64,000 nucleotides of DNA from Gordonia westfalica (lineage in GTDB: Bacteria > Actinomycetota > Actinomycetes > Mycobacteriales > Mycobacteriaceae): positions 2,976,001 through 3,040,000 of the forward strand of contig NZ_FNLM01000034.1 in the NCBI RefSeq assembly GCF_900105725.1. Direction: 5' to 3'. Below are positions 43,487 through 52,301 of this stretch, one piece after another. The number at the start of each line of letters is the position of its first letter. Position 1 is the stretch's first letter. The notes under the pieces were generated by a model. It searched no databases. It had not been told where the DNA came from and was given only the letters and a program-made list of their open reading frames with translations. The position numbers and the translations under genes were made by a program.

Positions 43487-45673
43487 TCAGCCGCGAGGCA
43501 AACCGAGAATGCGTTCCGCAGCCGCGGTCTTGAGGATCTGGGTGGTTCCACCGGCGATCGACAGGCAGCGATTCTGGAGCACGGCGTCGGACGCCTCGGT
43601 GGCCGCCAGACCCTGCACGCCGACGAGCCGCAGGGCGAGATCGGGCACCGACTGCCGGTGCTCCACACCGATGAGTTTGCGGACGCTGGACAGCGCACCC
43701 GGGTCGAGACCGGCGAGTTGCTGCGTCGCGGCACGGGCGTCGAGGACCCGGCCGACGTGTGCGTCGGCGAACTGTCTGCCGAGTGCGGCGCGCTCCCCTT
43801 CGGAGAGCTCACGCGTCATCGACTGCACCTGCCGGAGCAGCGACTCCATCTCCTTGCCGAGACCCGACCCGCCCATCGCCACGCGCTCGTTCGCGAGGGT
43901 GGTACGGGCCAGCCGCCAGCCGTTGTTCACCTCGCCGACCACGCAGTCGTCGGGCACGACGACGTCGTCGAGGAAGACCTCGTTGAAGTTGGCGCGTCCG
44001 GTCAGCTCGCGCAGCGGACGGATGTCGATGCCCGGCGAGGACATGTCGACGAGGAAGTAGGTGATCCCCTTGTTCTTGGGCGCCTCGGCGTCGGTGCGGG
44101 CCAGGCAGATGGCCCACTGCGCATTGTGCGCCTGCGAGGTCCAGATCTTCTGACCGGACAGCTTCCAGCCGCCGTCGATGCGTTCCGCTCGCGTGCGCAG
44201 CGCCGCGAGGTCAGAACCCGCCTCGGGCTCGCTGAACAGCTGACACCAGACGATCTCGCCGGCGAGGGTCGGCGCGACGAAGCGCTCACGCTGCGCGTCG
44301 GTGCCGTGGGACAGGATCGTCGGGATCGCCCAGGCGCCGATGACGAGATCGGGCCGGACGATGCCGGCGGCGTCGAGTTCGGTGTCGATGAGCAGCTGCA
44401 GAGCGGCGTCGGCGCCTAGTCCGTACGGCGCCGGCCAGTGCGGGGTGAGGTATCCCGTCTCCGCGAGGACGCCCCGTTTGTCGTCGGGGTCGGCGTCGGC
44501 GATGCGGGCCACGGTGGCACGGACCTCGTCGCGGCGGTCCTCGACCTCCGAGAGGTCGAGGGCGAATCGTCGGCGCGTGCCCGCGAGACCCCGATCGGCG
44601 AGTGTCGTGGCAGCAGTGTGCGCGTGATCCAGCGCGGCTTGTGCGGCGAGTGCGGACCGGAGGTAGAGGTGCGCGTCGTGTTCGAAGGTGAAGCCGATGC
44701 CGCCGAGTATCTGGATGCAGTCCTTGGCAGTGGCGACGGGGGCCTCGGCCACGACGACGTCGGCCGCGAGCCGGCTGATCTCGAGTTGCTCACGCGCAGA
44801 ATCGAGCTCATCCGAGGAGGCGCCGAGTACGTCGTCGACGGCGCTGGCCACGTCCCAGGCGACCGCGGTGACCTCTTCACTGCGGCAGAGCATCTCGGCG
44901 CAGATGTGCTTGATCGCCTGGAACGAGCCGATCGGCACACCGAACTGCGTACGGACCTTGGCGTAGTCGACGGCGGTGTCGAGGGCCCAGCGGGTGACCC
45001 CACTCTGATAGGCCGCGAGCGTCGCCGACAGCAGCCCCTCGACGAGCGGCGCGTCGGGAAGTTCGACGAGGTCGTCGACCGTGACGCCGGACAGTTGCAC
45101 GCGGGACACCGAGGTGGTGCCGTCGAGCGGTGCCTCCGGGGCGATGTCGGCGCTGCCGACATTCGGCGGGATCACCCACCAGCGCCCGTCCCGACCCGCG
45201 ACGTCGAGCGCCGCCAGGACCGCGGCGCCCTCGACGTAGCCGCCGACGAGCCCGAGGTCGAGGGTGTCGGACAGCGGCACGGCCGGGCCGCCGGCGTGGC
45301 TGACGACCGGCGTCACCACCGGAACCGCACCTTCGAGAACATGGTCGAGGAGTTCCTGCGCCCGCGCATCCGTGCTAGTGGAGAGCGTGATCGCCGTGGT
45401 CACCGTCGGCGCGACGGGCCCCGGGACCAGTTCGATTCCGCACTGCTCGACCATTGCCGCCACGTCGACGAAGCCCGCACCGAGTCCGCCGGAAGCCTCC
45501 GGCACCGCGGCCGCGAACACCCCGAACTCCGCCAGCCGGCCGAACAGCTGCGTCCACTGATCACGCGGTTTGTCGATGTCGGAGCGGACCAGTTCGGTCA
45601 CCTTCGCGGCGCGGGCCCAGGACTCGATGCTGTGGCACACCGCAATTTGCTCGGAAGACGTGGCGATTGTCAC
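43487..45673 (-). CDS. fadE34: FadE34/ChsE3, fused two-half acyl-CoA dehydrogenase
   Basis: 728 residues from GTG 45673. Two ACAD units in one chain: the first ends with KVRTQFGVPIGSFQAIKHICAEML (near 255) and IQILGGIGFTFEHDAHLYLRSA (near 330); the second has CQLFSEPEAGSDLAALRTRAERID (near 500), SGQKIWTSQAHNAQWAICLART and the C-terminal GGTTQILKTAAAERILGLPR. M. tuberculosis FadE34 (Rv3573c, about 711 residues) has the same architecture and neighbour, kstR. It acts on the C24/C22 side-chain acyl-CoA. The gene is divergent from kstR with one operator between. Confidence 0.93.
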   Translation of the reverse strand: MTIATSSEQIAVCHSIESWARAAKVTELVRSDIDKPRDQWTQLFGRLAEFGVFAAAVPEASGGLGAGFVDVAAMVEQCGIELVPGPVAPTVTTAITLSTSTDARAQELLDHVLEGAVPVVTPVVSHAGGPAVPLSDTLDLGLVGGYVEGAAVLAALDVAGRDGRWWVIPPNVGSADIAPEAPLDGTTSVSRVQLSGVTVDDLVELPDAPLVEGLLSATLAAYQSGVTRWALDTAVDYAKVRTQFGVPIGSFQAIKHICAEMLCRSEEVTAVAWDVASAVDDVLGASSDELDSAREQLEISRLAADVVVAEAPVATAKDCIQILGGIGFTFEHDAHLYLRSALAAQAALDHAHTAATTLADRGLAGTRRRFALDLSEVEDRRDEVRATVARIADADPDDKRGVLAETGYLTPHWPAPYGLGADAALQLLIDTELDAAGIVRPDLVIGAWAIPTILSHGTDAQRERFVAPTLAGEIVWCQLFSEPEAGSDLAALRTRAERIDGGWKLSGQKIWTSQAHNAQWAICLARTDAEAPKNKGITYFLVDMSSPGIDIRPLRELTGRANFNEVFLDDVVVPDDCVVGEVNNGWRLARTTLANERVAMGGSGLGKEMESLLRQVQSMTRELSEGERAALGRQFADAHVGRVLDARAATQQLAGLDPGALSSVRKLIGVEHRQSVPDLALRLVGVQGLAATEASDAVLQNRCLSIAGGTTQILKTAAAERILGLPRG

Positions 45674-45708
45674 GAGTGATCCTCTGTATGTCGAGTTGTG
45701 AGGAATAA

Positions 45709-45724
45709 TTAGAACCTGTTCTAA
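45709..45724. promoter_or_regulatory. KstR-type operator between fadE34 and kstR
   Basis: TTAGAACCTGTTCTAA is a perfect palindrome apart from the 2-nt centre and contains the full consensus TAGAACCTGTTCTA. It is 36 bp before fadE34 and 85 bp before kstR, so autoregulation of kstR and control of fadE34 are both expected. Confidence 0.88.
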
Positions 45725-45809
45725 TATGCCATGGGTGGTTCCTGATCGGGTAGCCACCCGAGATCCCCCGCCACCCGATCACTGATCACGTGAGGATGTT
45801 CGAAAGCAC

Positions 45810-46460
45810 ATGGCCCGCTCTGCACCAGGCAACGCCGCGGTCGACACCCCGGCCGGGACCTCGACTCCCGCCGCGGCGCCCGAAGCCGGTTCCACCGCGC
45901 AGCGCGAACGCCGCCGCCGCATCCTCGACGCGACGCTGGCCCTCGCCTCCAAAGGCGGTTACGACGCCGTCCAGATGCGCACCGTCGCCGACAAGGCCGA
46001 CGTCGCGGTCGGCACGCTCTACCGCTACTTCCCGTCCAAGGTCCACCTGCTGGTGACCGCGCTGGCGCGTGAGTTCGAGCGCGTCGAATCGAAGGTCGAC
46101 CGCTCACAATTGCGGGGCGACACCGCAATCGACCGTCTGCGCCATGTCCTGGACATGATCACGTTCGCAATGCAGCGCGACCCGCTGCTCACCGAGGCGA
46201 TGACCCGCGCATTCATGTTCGCCGACGCGTCGGCGACCGCCGAGGTCGATCAGGTCGCCGGCATCATCGATCGACTCCTCGCCGGCGCCATCGTCGAAGA
46301 GGGTGAGCCGACCGAAGAGGACCTCGCGATCGCTCGCGTGCTCTCCGACGTGTGGATGTCGAACCTCGTGCAGTGGCTGACCCGACGCGCGTCGGCCACC
46401 GACGTCACCAACCGCCTCGAACTGACGGTCAAACTGCTGCTCAAGGACCGCGCCAACTGA
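45810..46460 (+). CDS. kstR: KstR, TetR-family repressor of steroid catabolism
   Basis: 216 residues. The TetR HTH domain is at about 30-80: RERRRRILDATLALASKGGYDAVQMRTVADKADVAVGTLYRYFPSKVHLL. The ligand domain has MQRDPLLTEAMTRAFMFADASA and a final LTRRASATDVTNRLELTVKLLL, as in KstR. It binds TnnAACnnGTTnnA sites and is released by steroid acyl-CoA thioesters. The Ala/Pro/Thr-rich N-terminal 28 residues are longer than in M. tuberculosis KstR (199 residues). Position opposite fadE34 is conserved. Confidence 0.94.
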   Translation: MARSAPGNAAVDTPAGTSTPAAAPEAGSTAQRERRRRILDATLALASKGGYDAVQMRTVADKADVAVGTLYRYFPSKVHLLVTALAREFERVESKVDRSQLRGDTAIDRLRHVLDMITFAMQRDPLLTEAMTRAFMFADASATAEVDQVAGIIDRLLAGAIVEEGEPTEEDLAIARVLSDVWMSNLVQWLTRRASATDVTNRLELTVKLLLKDRAN

Positions 46461-46497
46461 GCCGAGCACTCGCCACGGTCGGTCGGCGGAGGGGTGC

Positions 46498-46520
46498 CGG
46501 CCGGCGATATCTGCCGGCCG
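46498..46520. terminator. Hairpin between kstR and the MaoC gene
   Basis: CGGCCGGC (46498-46505) and GCCGGCCG (46513-46520) are perfect 8-bp arms around GATATCT. It lies 37 bp after kstR and 37 bp from the convergent MaoC gene stop; a bidirectional terminator without a T-run. Confidence 0.5.
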
Positions 46521-46557
46521 AGTAGGTCCGAGGCGCTGGCCGAGGACCGTATCGAGG

Positions 46558-47019
46558 TCAGTCCTCGCCCTTTGGTCGAGCGTGCACATAGGCCTCGACG
46601 ACGGTCCGCATCACCGGTTTTCCGGCGTCGTTGACCACCTCGGACGTGGACGTGACAAGCGCCCGGTTGCGGTCGTCGAAGTCGACGGCGTCGATCGTCA
46701 ACGATCCGGTCAACGTGTCGCCGGGACGAACCGGTCGGAGGAACACAACATCGGCAAGTCGCTTGCCCGCGATGACCTTCCAGCGGTACAGGACACCGGT
46801 GACGGCCAGTTTTTGGTAGATCGACATCGTGTGCAGGCCGCTGGCGATGAGCCCGCCGTAGGCACCGGCCTCGGCGGCTGCCTTGTCCGTGTGGAAGTCC
46901 TGCGGGTCCCAGGTTCGCGCGAAGTCGAGCAGTTCCTCTTCGGTCACGTGGTGCGTGCCGAACCGGTAGACCTGCCCGGCCTCGAGATCATCTGCCCACA
47001 GTCGGTCGGCTTCGCTCAC
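46558..47019 (-). CDS. MaoC-like dehydratase-domain protein
   Basis: 153 residues starting at GTG 47019, which overlaps the stop of the upstream esterase gene by 4 bp. A single hot-dog domain with EEELLDFARTWDPQDFHTDKAAAEAGAYGGLIASGLHTMSIY (hydratase-2-like Asp and His) and VRPGDTLTGSLTIDAVDF. Probably a 2-enoyl-CoA hydratase or thioester-binding protein. The pairing with a mycolyltransferase-like gene is odd and may be chance. A longer upstream frame overlaps that gene, so the GTG is preferred. Confidence 0.82.
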   Translation of the reverse strand: MSEADRLWADDLEAGQVYRFGTHHVTEEELLDFARTWDPQDFHTDKAAAEAGAYGGLIASGLHTMSIYQKLAVTGVLYRWKVIAGKRLADVVFLRPVRPGDTLTGSLTIDAVDFDDRNRALVTSTSEVVNDAGKPVMRTVVEAYVHARPKGED

Positions 47020-48026
47020 TTGAGGTCTTTGGCGATCATCGGCCAGGTGGTCTTGAGATCGCGCTCCCAGTAGCTCCAGGAATGTGTGCCGTCGGGCCGG
47101 AGGAGGACCTTGTGCGGAACCTTCAACGCACGCATGCGCTGCGCCATCTGCTTGGTGCACTCGTTGACCGCGGCTTCGATGACCCCACCGACGACCACCT
47201 GGTTGGCAAGCGTGAAGGGATCACCGGCGACCAGCGGCGCCTCGAGACGGTCGTACCAGCCGGGCAGGCCGGTGCCGCTCGTCATGTAGACCTTGGTGCC
47301 GCGCAGCTTCGCGGCGTTGACGTACGGATCGTTCTTGCGCCAGCCCGACGAGTTGACCGGGCCCCACATGTTGTCGACGTTGCCCATGCCCCGGTCGGCG
47401 ACGACCATCCGAATGTACGCCTGGCCCAGCGCATCACTGGTGCGGGCGCAACCGCTGTACGCGGCGACCGACTTGTAGAGCTTCGGTGCTGCGATGGCGA
47501 GATTCAGCACCGAGGTGCCGGCCATCGAGATGCCGGCGATCGCGTTCTTCCGGGTGGTGTTGAACTCCTCGTCCACCAACGGCGGGAGTTCCTTGGTGAG
47601 GAACGTCGTCCACTTGTTGCGGCCGAGCACCGGGTCGTCACGCTGCCAATCGGTGTAATAGGAGAACGCGCCGCCGATGGGCGTCACCACGTTGACCTGC
47701 TTGTCGCGGAAGAAGTTCACGTACTGCGTCTTCGCCGCCCAGGTCGCCGAATCCTCGCCGCCACCCGCACCGTTGAGGAGATAGAGCGTGGGACGCGGCT
47801 TGGTCAGGTTCTTGGGGCGCAGGACGTTGACCGGAACCAGCCGACGCATGGCAGCGGAGTAGACGATCAACGTCGTCTGCTGAGCCGAATCGTGGATGAC
47901 GGTGTCGATCCGGGCGCGATTCGGGTCGGGGGCCGGTGCAGCGAGAGCCGCCGGTGCCCATCCGGTCGCCGCCACTGCGACGGCACACGCGACAACACTC
48001 AGCCGCCTCTTCCAGGAGAAACGCAC
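47016..48026 (-). CDS. Secreted mycolyltransferase-like esterase (Ag85 fold)
   Basis: 336 residues from GTG 48026, with AAAGGGGC 5-7 nt upstream; the TTG at 48029 is less likely. Signal peptide about 1-30 (KRRLSVVACAVAVAATGWAPAALA). The esterase D/Ag85 domain has LYLLNGAGGGEDSATW, the nucleophile Ser167 in AIAGISMAG and a C-terminal His in DGTHSWSYWE. Ag85-type enzymes transfer mycolic acids to trehalose or arabinogalactan in the cell envelope. This gene supports a mycolata host. The gene lies beyond the steroid cluster and no KstR site precedes it. Confidence 0.88.
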   Translation of the reverse strand: MRFSWKRRLSVVACAVAVAATGWAPAALAAPAPDPNRARIDTVIHDSAQQTTLIVYSAAMRRLVPVNVLRPKNLTKPRPTLYLLNGAGGGEDSATWAAKTQYVNFFRDKQVNVVTPIGGAFSYYTDWQRDDPVLGRNKWTTFLTKELPPLVDEEFNTTRKNAIAGISMAGTSVLNLAIAAPKLYKSVAAYSGCARTSDALGQAYIRMVVADRGMGNVDNMWGPVNSSGWRKNDPYVNAAKLRGTKVYMTSGTGLPGWYDRLEAPLVAGDPFTLANQVVVGGVIEAAVNECTKQMAQRMRALKVPHKVLLRPDGTHSWSYWERDLKTTWPMIAKDLK

Positions 48027-48125
48027 CAATAGCCCCTTTGGTTAACATTGTTCTCAGACGTAACAAAGGTAACCGAGATTGGCGGGACGTCCCAAGCCGA
48101 GACGGTCGTCGTTGTGCGTTTGTGA

Positions 48126-48896
48126 TCAGCGCGGCTGGAACCGCTGCGCGCCGTCGAGGCGGACGATCTCACCGTTGATGTAGCTGTTCTCCAGCAGATG
48201 CTGCGCCAGCGCCGCGAACTCGTCGGGAAGACCGAGCCGCTTGGGATAGGGCACGCCGGCGGCGAACTTGGTGAGCGCTTCCTCCCCCATCGATTCCATG
48301 ATCGGCGTCCGCATGGTGCCGGGAGCGATGGTGTTCAGGCGCACCGCAACCGAGCCCTGATCCCGAGCTCCCGACAGGGTGAGACCCATGACGCCGGCCT
48401 TGGCGGCGGCGTAGGCGGTCTGCCCGATCTGCCCCTCGTAGCCGGCGATCGAACTGGTCATCACGATCGCACCGCGCTCCCCGGACTCCTTGGGCTCGCC
48501 GGCCGCGAGCTTGGCCGCGGTGAGGCGCAGGACGTTGTAGGTGCCCGTGAGATAGAGATTGAGGGTCTTGACGAAACCCTTCATGTCCGCGGGCGAGCCG
48601 TCGCGGCCGACGATCTTCTGTGCCACACCGAATCCGCCGTGCGCGATGACCGCGTAGCGCAGATCACCGAGCTCACTCGCCTGCTCGAGTGCGGCGTTCA
48701 CCGAGTCGTCGTCGAGGACGTCGGTACGCGCGTAGATCGCCCGCTCCCCCAACTCTTCCGCGAGCTCCTTCGCCGGCTGGTCGGCCAGGTCGGCGATCAC
48801 GACCGACGCACCCGCCGCATGCAGACGACGCACGGTCGCCGCGCCGAGTCCGCCCGCGCCGCCGGTGACGAGCGCGACTTCACCCTCAAACGACAT
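48126..48896 (-). CDS. SDR-type 3-hydroxyacyl-CoA dehydrogenase-like protein
   Basis: 256 residues from the ATG at 48896, preceded by GAGGAGAAC. Cofactor motif VTGGAGGLGAATVRRLHAAG is at 9-28; catalytic residues are in TSSIAGYEGQIGQTAYAAAKAG. The insertion with ELGDLRYAVIAHGGFGVAQKI replaces the common NNAG with AHGG, as in the HSD17B10-like 3-hydroxyacyl-CoA dehydrogenase group. It probably oxidises a 3-hydroxyacyl-CoA. It lies downstream of the crotonase gene (49 bp), so the two make consecutive beta-oxidation steps. Confidence 0.83.
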   Translation of the reverse strand: MSFEGEVALVTGGAGGLGAATVRRLHAAGASVVIADLADQPAKELAEELGERAIYARTDVLDDDSVNAALEQASELGDLRYAVIAHGGFGVAQKIVGRDGSPADMKGFVKTLNLYLTGTYNVLRLTAAKLAAGEPKESGERGAIVMTSSIAGYEGQIGQTAYAAAKAGVMGLTLSGARDQGSVAVRLNTIAPGTMRTPIMESMGEEALTKFAAGVPYPKRLGLPDEFAALAQHLLENSYINGEIVRLDGAQRFQPR

Positions 48897-48945
48897 CTGT
48901 TCTCCTCGAATCGAATTCATGTACAGCTTGGTAGTCAGACGGGGC

Positions 48946-49707
48946 TCAGGCGCCGGTCCACTCCGGCTTGCGCTTCTCCGCGAATGCGCGGGCACCCTCG
49001 ATCGCGTCCTTCGAGGTGAAGACCGGCGCGAGCAATTCGCCCTGGCGGTCCCATTTCTCGTCGTCGCCCCACGATTCCGACTCGGCGATGATCCGCTTGG
49101 TGACGGCAACGGCCAGCGGGCCGTTCTCGGTGATGCGCTCGGCAAGTGCGAGAGCACCGTCGAGCGCGCCGCCCTCGTCGGTGAGGATGTTGACGAAGCC
49201 CCAGTCCGCGGCCTGCTCGGCGGTGAAGTTGTCGCCGGTCAGCGCCAGTTCAAGCGCCTTCTGGTACGGAATCTTCTTGGGCAGGCGCAGGAGCCCGCCG
49301 GCCCCGGCGACGAGGCCGCGCTTGACCTCGGGGATGCCGAACTTCGCCGACTTCGACGCGACGACGAGGTCGGTGGCGAGAACCAGTTCGGTTCCGCCCG
49401 CGAGGGCGAACCCTTCGACGGCCGCGATGACCGGCTTGGCCGGCGGCTTCTGCGTGAAGCCCAGACCGCGACCCGCGATGGCCACCGACTCTCCCGCGGC
49501 GAAGGCCTTCAGATCCATTCCGGCACAGAAGTTGCCGCCCGCTCCGGTCAGGATGGCGACCGACAGTTCCGGACTGTCGTCGAGCTCGTCCATCGCGTCG
49601 GCGAGCGACTGACTCACCTCATGATTGATCGCGTTGCGTGCCTGCGGCCGATTGATCGTGATGACGAGGATGCGCCCCCGGCGCTCCACGAGAACTGCGT
49701 CGGACAT
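48946..49707 (-). CDS. Enoyl-CoA hydratase (crotonase)
   Basis: 253 residues. Both catalytic glutamates are in place: ALAGGTELVLATD and FGIPEVKRGLVAGAGG. The CoA-binding region TGAGGNFCAGMDLKAFAAGE is standard. It should hydrate trans-2-enoyl-CoA. With the downstream SDR it would supply two successive beta-oxidation steps. The ATG at 49707 has AGGGG upstream. The 264-bp gap to the next gene contains palindrome copy 3. Confidence 0.9.
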   Translation of the reverse strand: MSDAVLVERRGRILVITINRPQARNAINHEVSQSLADAMDELDDSPELSVAILTGAGGNFCAGMDLKAFAAGESVAIAGRGLGFTQKPPAKPVIAAVEGFALAGGTELVLATDLVVASKSAKFGIPEVKRGLVAGAGGLLRLPKKIPYQKALELALTGDNFTAEQAADWGFVNILTDEGGALDGALALAERITENGPLAVAVTKRIIAESESWGDDEKWDRQGELLAPVFTSKDAIEGARAFAEKRKPEWTGA

Positions 49708-49890
49708 GTGTCGTGCGACCCCTCACCGAATTCGACGATCGCTGCGGACGCACTCACGCGACATCGGGCGACGTCGGCCGCAGCTCACGAGTGATCGTAA
49801 TCAGAAAGAGCCGACCAATGGGCAAAATGAACGAACTGAGTTAGACAAGTGTCGCCCGAGGTGGCCTGACGCAGGTCGATCGAACTCAGC

Positions 49891-49964
49891 CGCAAATCCA
49901 CCCTTTTTCGGCATTTCCACCACCTCGAGGGGTGGTGGAAATGCCGATAAGTGGTGGATTTGCG
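49891..49964. repeat. 74-bp palindrome, copy 3 (diverged)
   Basis: CGCAAATCCACCCTTTTTCG opens the element and TGGTGGATTTGCG closes it. The outer arms match copies 1 and 2 with changes in both arms (T-A for C-G pairs). The inner stem, GGCATTTCCACCAC with GTGGTGGAAATGCC, is different but still complementary. It lies 7 bp from the stop of the next minus-strand gene. The rest of 49708-49890 shows nothing I can name. Confidence 0.85.
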
Positions 49965-49971
49965 CGGGACC

Positions 49972-51036
49972 TCAGGAACCGATCTCGTCGACCAACCCCC
50001 AGTCGAGGGCCTGTGCGGCGTCGATCTCGACGCCGGTCACGAACAGGTGCAATGCCCGCCATCGTCCGATGCGCCGGGGCACGCTGACGGTGCCGCCGGC
50101 TCCCGGGATGAGGCCCATCGACACTTCGGGCAGCCGTATCCGGGTGTCCGGGGCGGCGACGACTCGCCTGGCAAAGGCGGGGATCTCGATTCCGGCACCA
50201 ACGCAGGGACCGTGCAGACGGACCTCGACGCGGTCGGCGAGCACGGCCACGAGCCGCCCGGCTCCCCCGCGGGTTCGGATCAGGTGGGCCGTGGATGCGT
50301 CGGGCATGTGCCCGAACTCGTCGAGGTCGCCGCCGGCGCAGAACGCGCTGCCCGCCCCGTCGACCACGACGTGGTCGATCGAGTCGTCGAGTACTGCCAG
50401 GCGCAACGCGTCGACGAATGCGTCGCGCAGTGCGGTCCCGTAGGCGTTGCGGCGTTCCGGACGATTGAGGGTGATCCGCAGAGTGTCGCCCTGACGGTCG
50501 AGCAGCACCGGGTCGACCGCGGGCGGCGGCAGCGGGCGGCCCTTCGCACGACGCTCCTCCAACCATCGGCCGAACTCGTCGCCGCCCTGCAGCGTCGAGT
50601 ACCCCAGGGATTCGACGTCGATGGCCGGGACGGGGTCGAGCGGCTCGGCGGCGCGCACCACCTGCGCGGCGACGAGTGACGCCTGCGGGCAGCGCGACAC
50701 GGCATCGATGAAAGCCGCCACCGCCACATCCACCTCGTCGGCGCCCACCACCGCACGATGGCCGGCCCCGGACGGGGCATACGTGAGGTCCACGGCCTCC
50801 AGCAGCGGGCCGAGCGCGTCGCCGATCGGGCCCGTCGACGTCCCCACCAGGATGACGTCCGACGCAGAGGCACGGACGGCCGCCAGCGCCAGGCCGTCGG
50901 CCGGCACGTCCGACGCCGTGTCGAGATCCACCAGCACGACCGGCGACGCGATGGCGGCACCGTCCCCGAGCAGGTCTCCACCCCCGATGACCGGGGCGGC
51001 GGCCAGATCGGCGATCGAGAGACGTCGGGTCTGCAT
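49972..51036 (-). CDS. Crotonase with N-terminal extension
   Basis: 354 residues. A crotonase core occupies about 175-354: NRPERRNAYGTALRDAF, GAGSAFCAGGDLDEFG, VGAGIEIPAFARRVV and RLPEVSMGLIPGAGG, with both glutamates. The first 170 residues have no crotonase sequence; they contain VVLVDLDTASDVPADGLALAAVRASASDVILVG, which looks like a CoA-binding or circularly permuted half-domain, and I do not recognise it. It is divergent from the CoA-transferase gene by 47 bp, which points to a joint pathway. Confidence 0.8.
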   Translation of the reverse strand: MQTRRLSIADLAAAPVIGGGDLLGDGAAIASPVVLVDLDTASDVPADGLALAAVRASASDVILVGTSTGPIGDALGPLLEAVDLTYAPSGAGHRAVVGADEVDVAVAAFIDAVSRCPQASLVAAQVVRAAEPLDPVPAIDVESLGYSTLQGGDEFGRWLEERRAKGRPLPPPAVDPVLLDRQGDTLRITLNRPERRNAYGTALRDAFVDALRLAVLDDSIDHVVVDGAGSAFCAGGDLDEFGHMPDASTAHLIRTRGGAGRLVAVLADRVEVRLHGPCVGAGIEIPAFARRVVAAPDTRIRLPEVSMGLIPGAGGTVSVPRRIGRWRALHLFVTGVEIDAAQALDWGLVDEIGS

Positions 51037-51083
51037 GGCGGTGAACCTCCTGAGGTTTACGTGCGGACGGTAGCATTCTGCCC

Positions 51084-52301
51084 GTGTCCAGCCATGCGTC
51101 CCATGATCCGGTGCGCGACTGGGCCGCCAGCGGTATCCCGCATCTCACCGGCAGATCCGACGGTCCGCCCCTCATCCCGCCGGGACACGCCGCAACCCTT
51201 GCGCGTCAGCTCGGTGACTGGATCGGACGGGCGAGCAACGGCACGGTCGACATCGACGGTTCCGCCGTGCTGGCCGAGCGGGCCGCGCTGACCGGACACC
51301 GCCGCCGAGGCGACCTCACACCCGGTGGATCGGGGCGTCTCCTTCCCGCCTCCGACGGCTGGGTCGCGGTGAGTTGCGCGCGTCCCGACGACCCGATGCT
51401 GCTCGGTGCGCTCATCGAACGCGAGGTGGCCGAGGACCATCTCTGGCCGCAGGTCGCCGACTGGCTGGCCCAGCACACGAGAGCCGAGTTCGACGAGCGC
51501 GCCGCACTGTTGGGCATCGCCGGCGGAGGTGTCGCACGCGACGGCGAGATCGCCGACGCTGCACGTGACGCTTTGCGCCCGAGCGGGATTCCGCGTTCGG
51601 TCGACGGCCTGCTCGTCGTCGACTTCAGCGCCCTGTGGGCCGGACCGCTGTGCGCGCACCTACTGGGTCTCGCCGGAGCGCGCGTGGTGAAAGTCGAGAC
51701 GCCGCAACGTCCGGACGGCGCACGACGCGGAAACCCCGACTTCTACCGACTGCTCCACGCAGGGCACGAGTCGGTCGTCCTCGACCCGACGATCCCGACC
51801 GAACGGACCGCGCTGGAACGACTCGTCGCCGACGCCGACATCGTGATCGAGGCGTCCCGGCCCCGGGCCCTGCGCGGATTCGGGCTGCGCGCCGAGGATT
51901 TCGTCGCGTCGGGAACCACCTGGATCTCCATCACCGCCGCCGGGCGCGACTCCGACCGGATCGGCTTCGGCGACGACATCGCCGCGTCGGCGGGATTGGT
52001 CACCTCCGACGACGCCGGCCTGATGTTCGTGGGCGACGCCATCGCCGACCCGCTGTCCGGCCTCACCGCCGCCGCACTCGCGATGTCCGAACCCGATCCG
52101 GGCCCAGTCCCCGACCCCCGCCACGGCGTCCTGTGGGACATCTCGATGCGCGCCACGATCGCCTCGACCCTCGGCGGGCCACCCCCGCCGCTCCCACGTC
52201 GCGACGGTGATCGGTGGGTGGTGGACACCGGTTCCGGCACCGTGCCGCTCGATCCGCCCCGTATACGGCCGGACGAATCCGATTCGGGGACAACCCGGTG
52301 A
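51084..52301 (+). CDS. Class III (CaiB/BaiF-type) CoA-transferase
   Basis: 405 residues from GTG 51084. The C-terminal part contains the family N-terminal signature VVDFSALWAGPLCAHLLGLAGARVVKVETPQRPDGARRG (near 178), then VVLDPTIPTERTALERLVADADIVIEASRPRAL. The N-terminal 160 residues look like the part that normally follows, so the order of the two halves appears swapped. The usual catalytic Asp region cannot be placed with certainty. It moves CoA between carboxylates. The stop overlaps the amidohydrolase start. Confidence 0.78.
   Translation: MSSHASHDPVRDWAASGIPHLTGRSDGPPLIPPGHAATLARQLGDWIGRASNGTVDIDGSAVLAERAALTGHRRRGDLTPGGSGRLLPASDGWVAVSCARPDDPMLLGALIEREVAEDHLWPQVADWLAQHTRAEFDERAALLGIAGGGVARDGEIADAARDALRPSGIPRSVDGLLVVDFSALWAGPLCAHLLGLAGARVVKVETPQRPDGARRGNPDFYRLLHAGHESVVLDPTIPTERTALERLVADADIVIEASRPRALRGFGLRAEDFVASGTTWISITAAGRDSDRIGFGDDIAASAGLVTSDDAGLMFVGDAIADPLSGLTAAALAMSEPDPGPVPDPRHGVLWDISMRATIASTLGGPPPPLPRRDGDRWVVDTGSGTVPLDPPRIRPDESDSGTTR

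Noticed and set aside
48036..48062. AAC-GTT inverted motif upstream of the mycolyltransferase-like gene
   Set aside because: TTAACATTGTTCTC has a 3-nt centre and poor flanks; not a KstR site.
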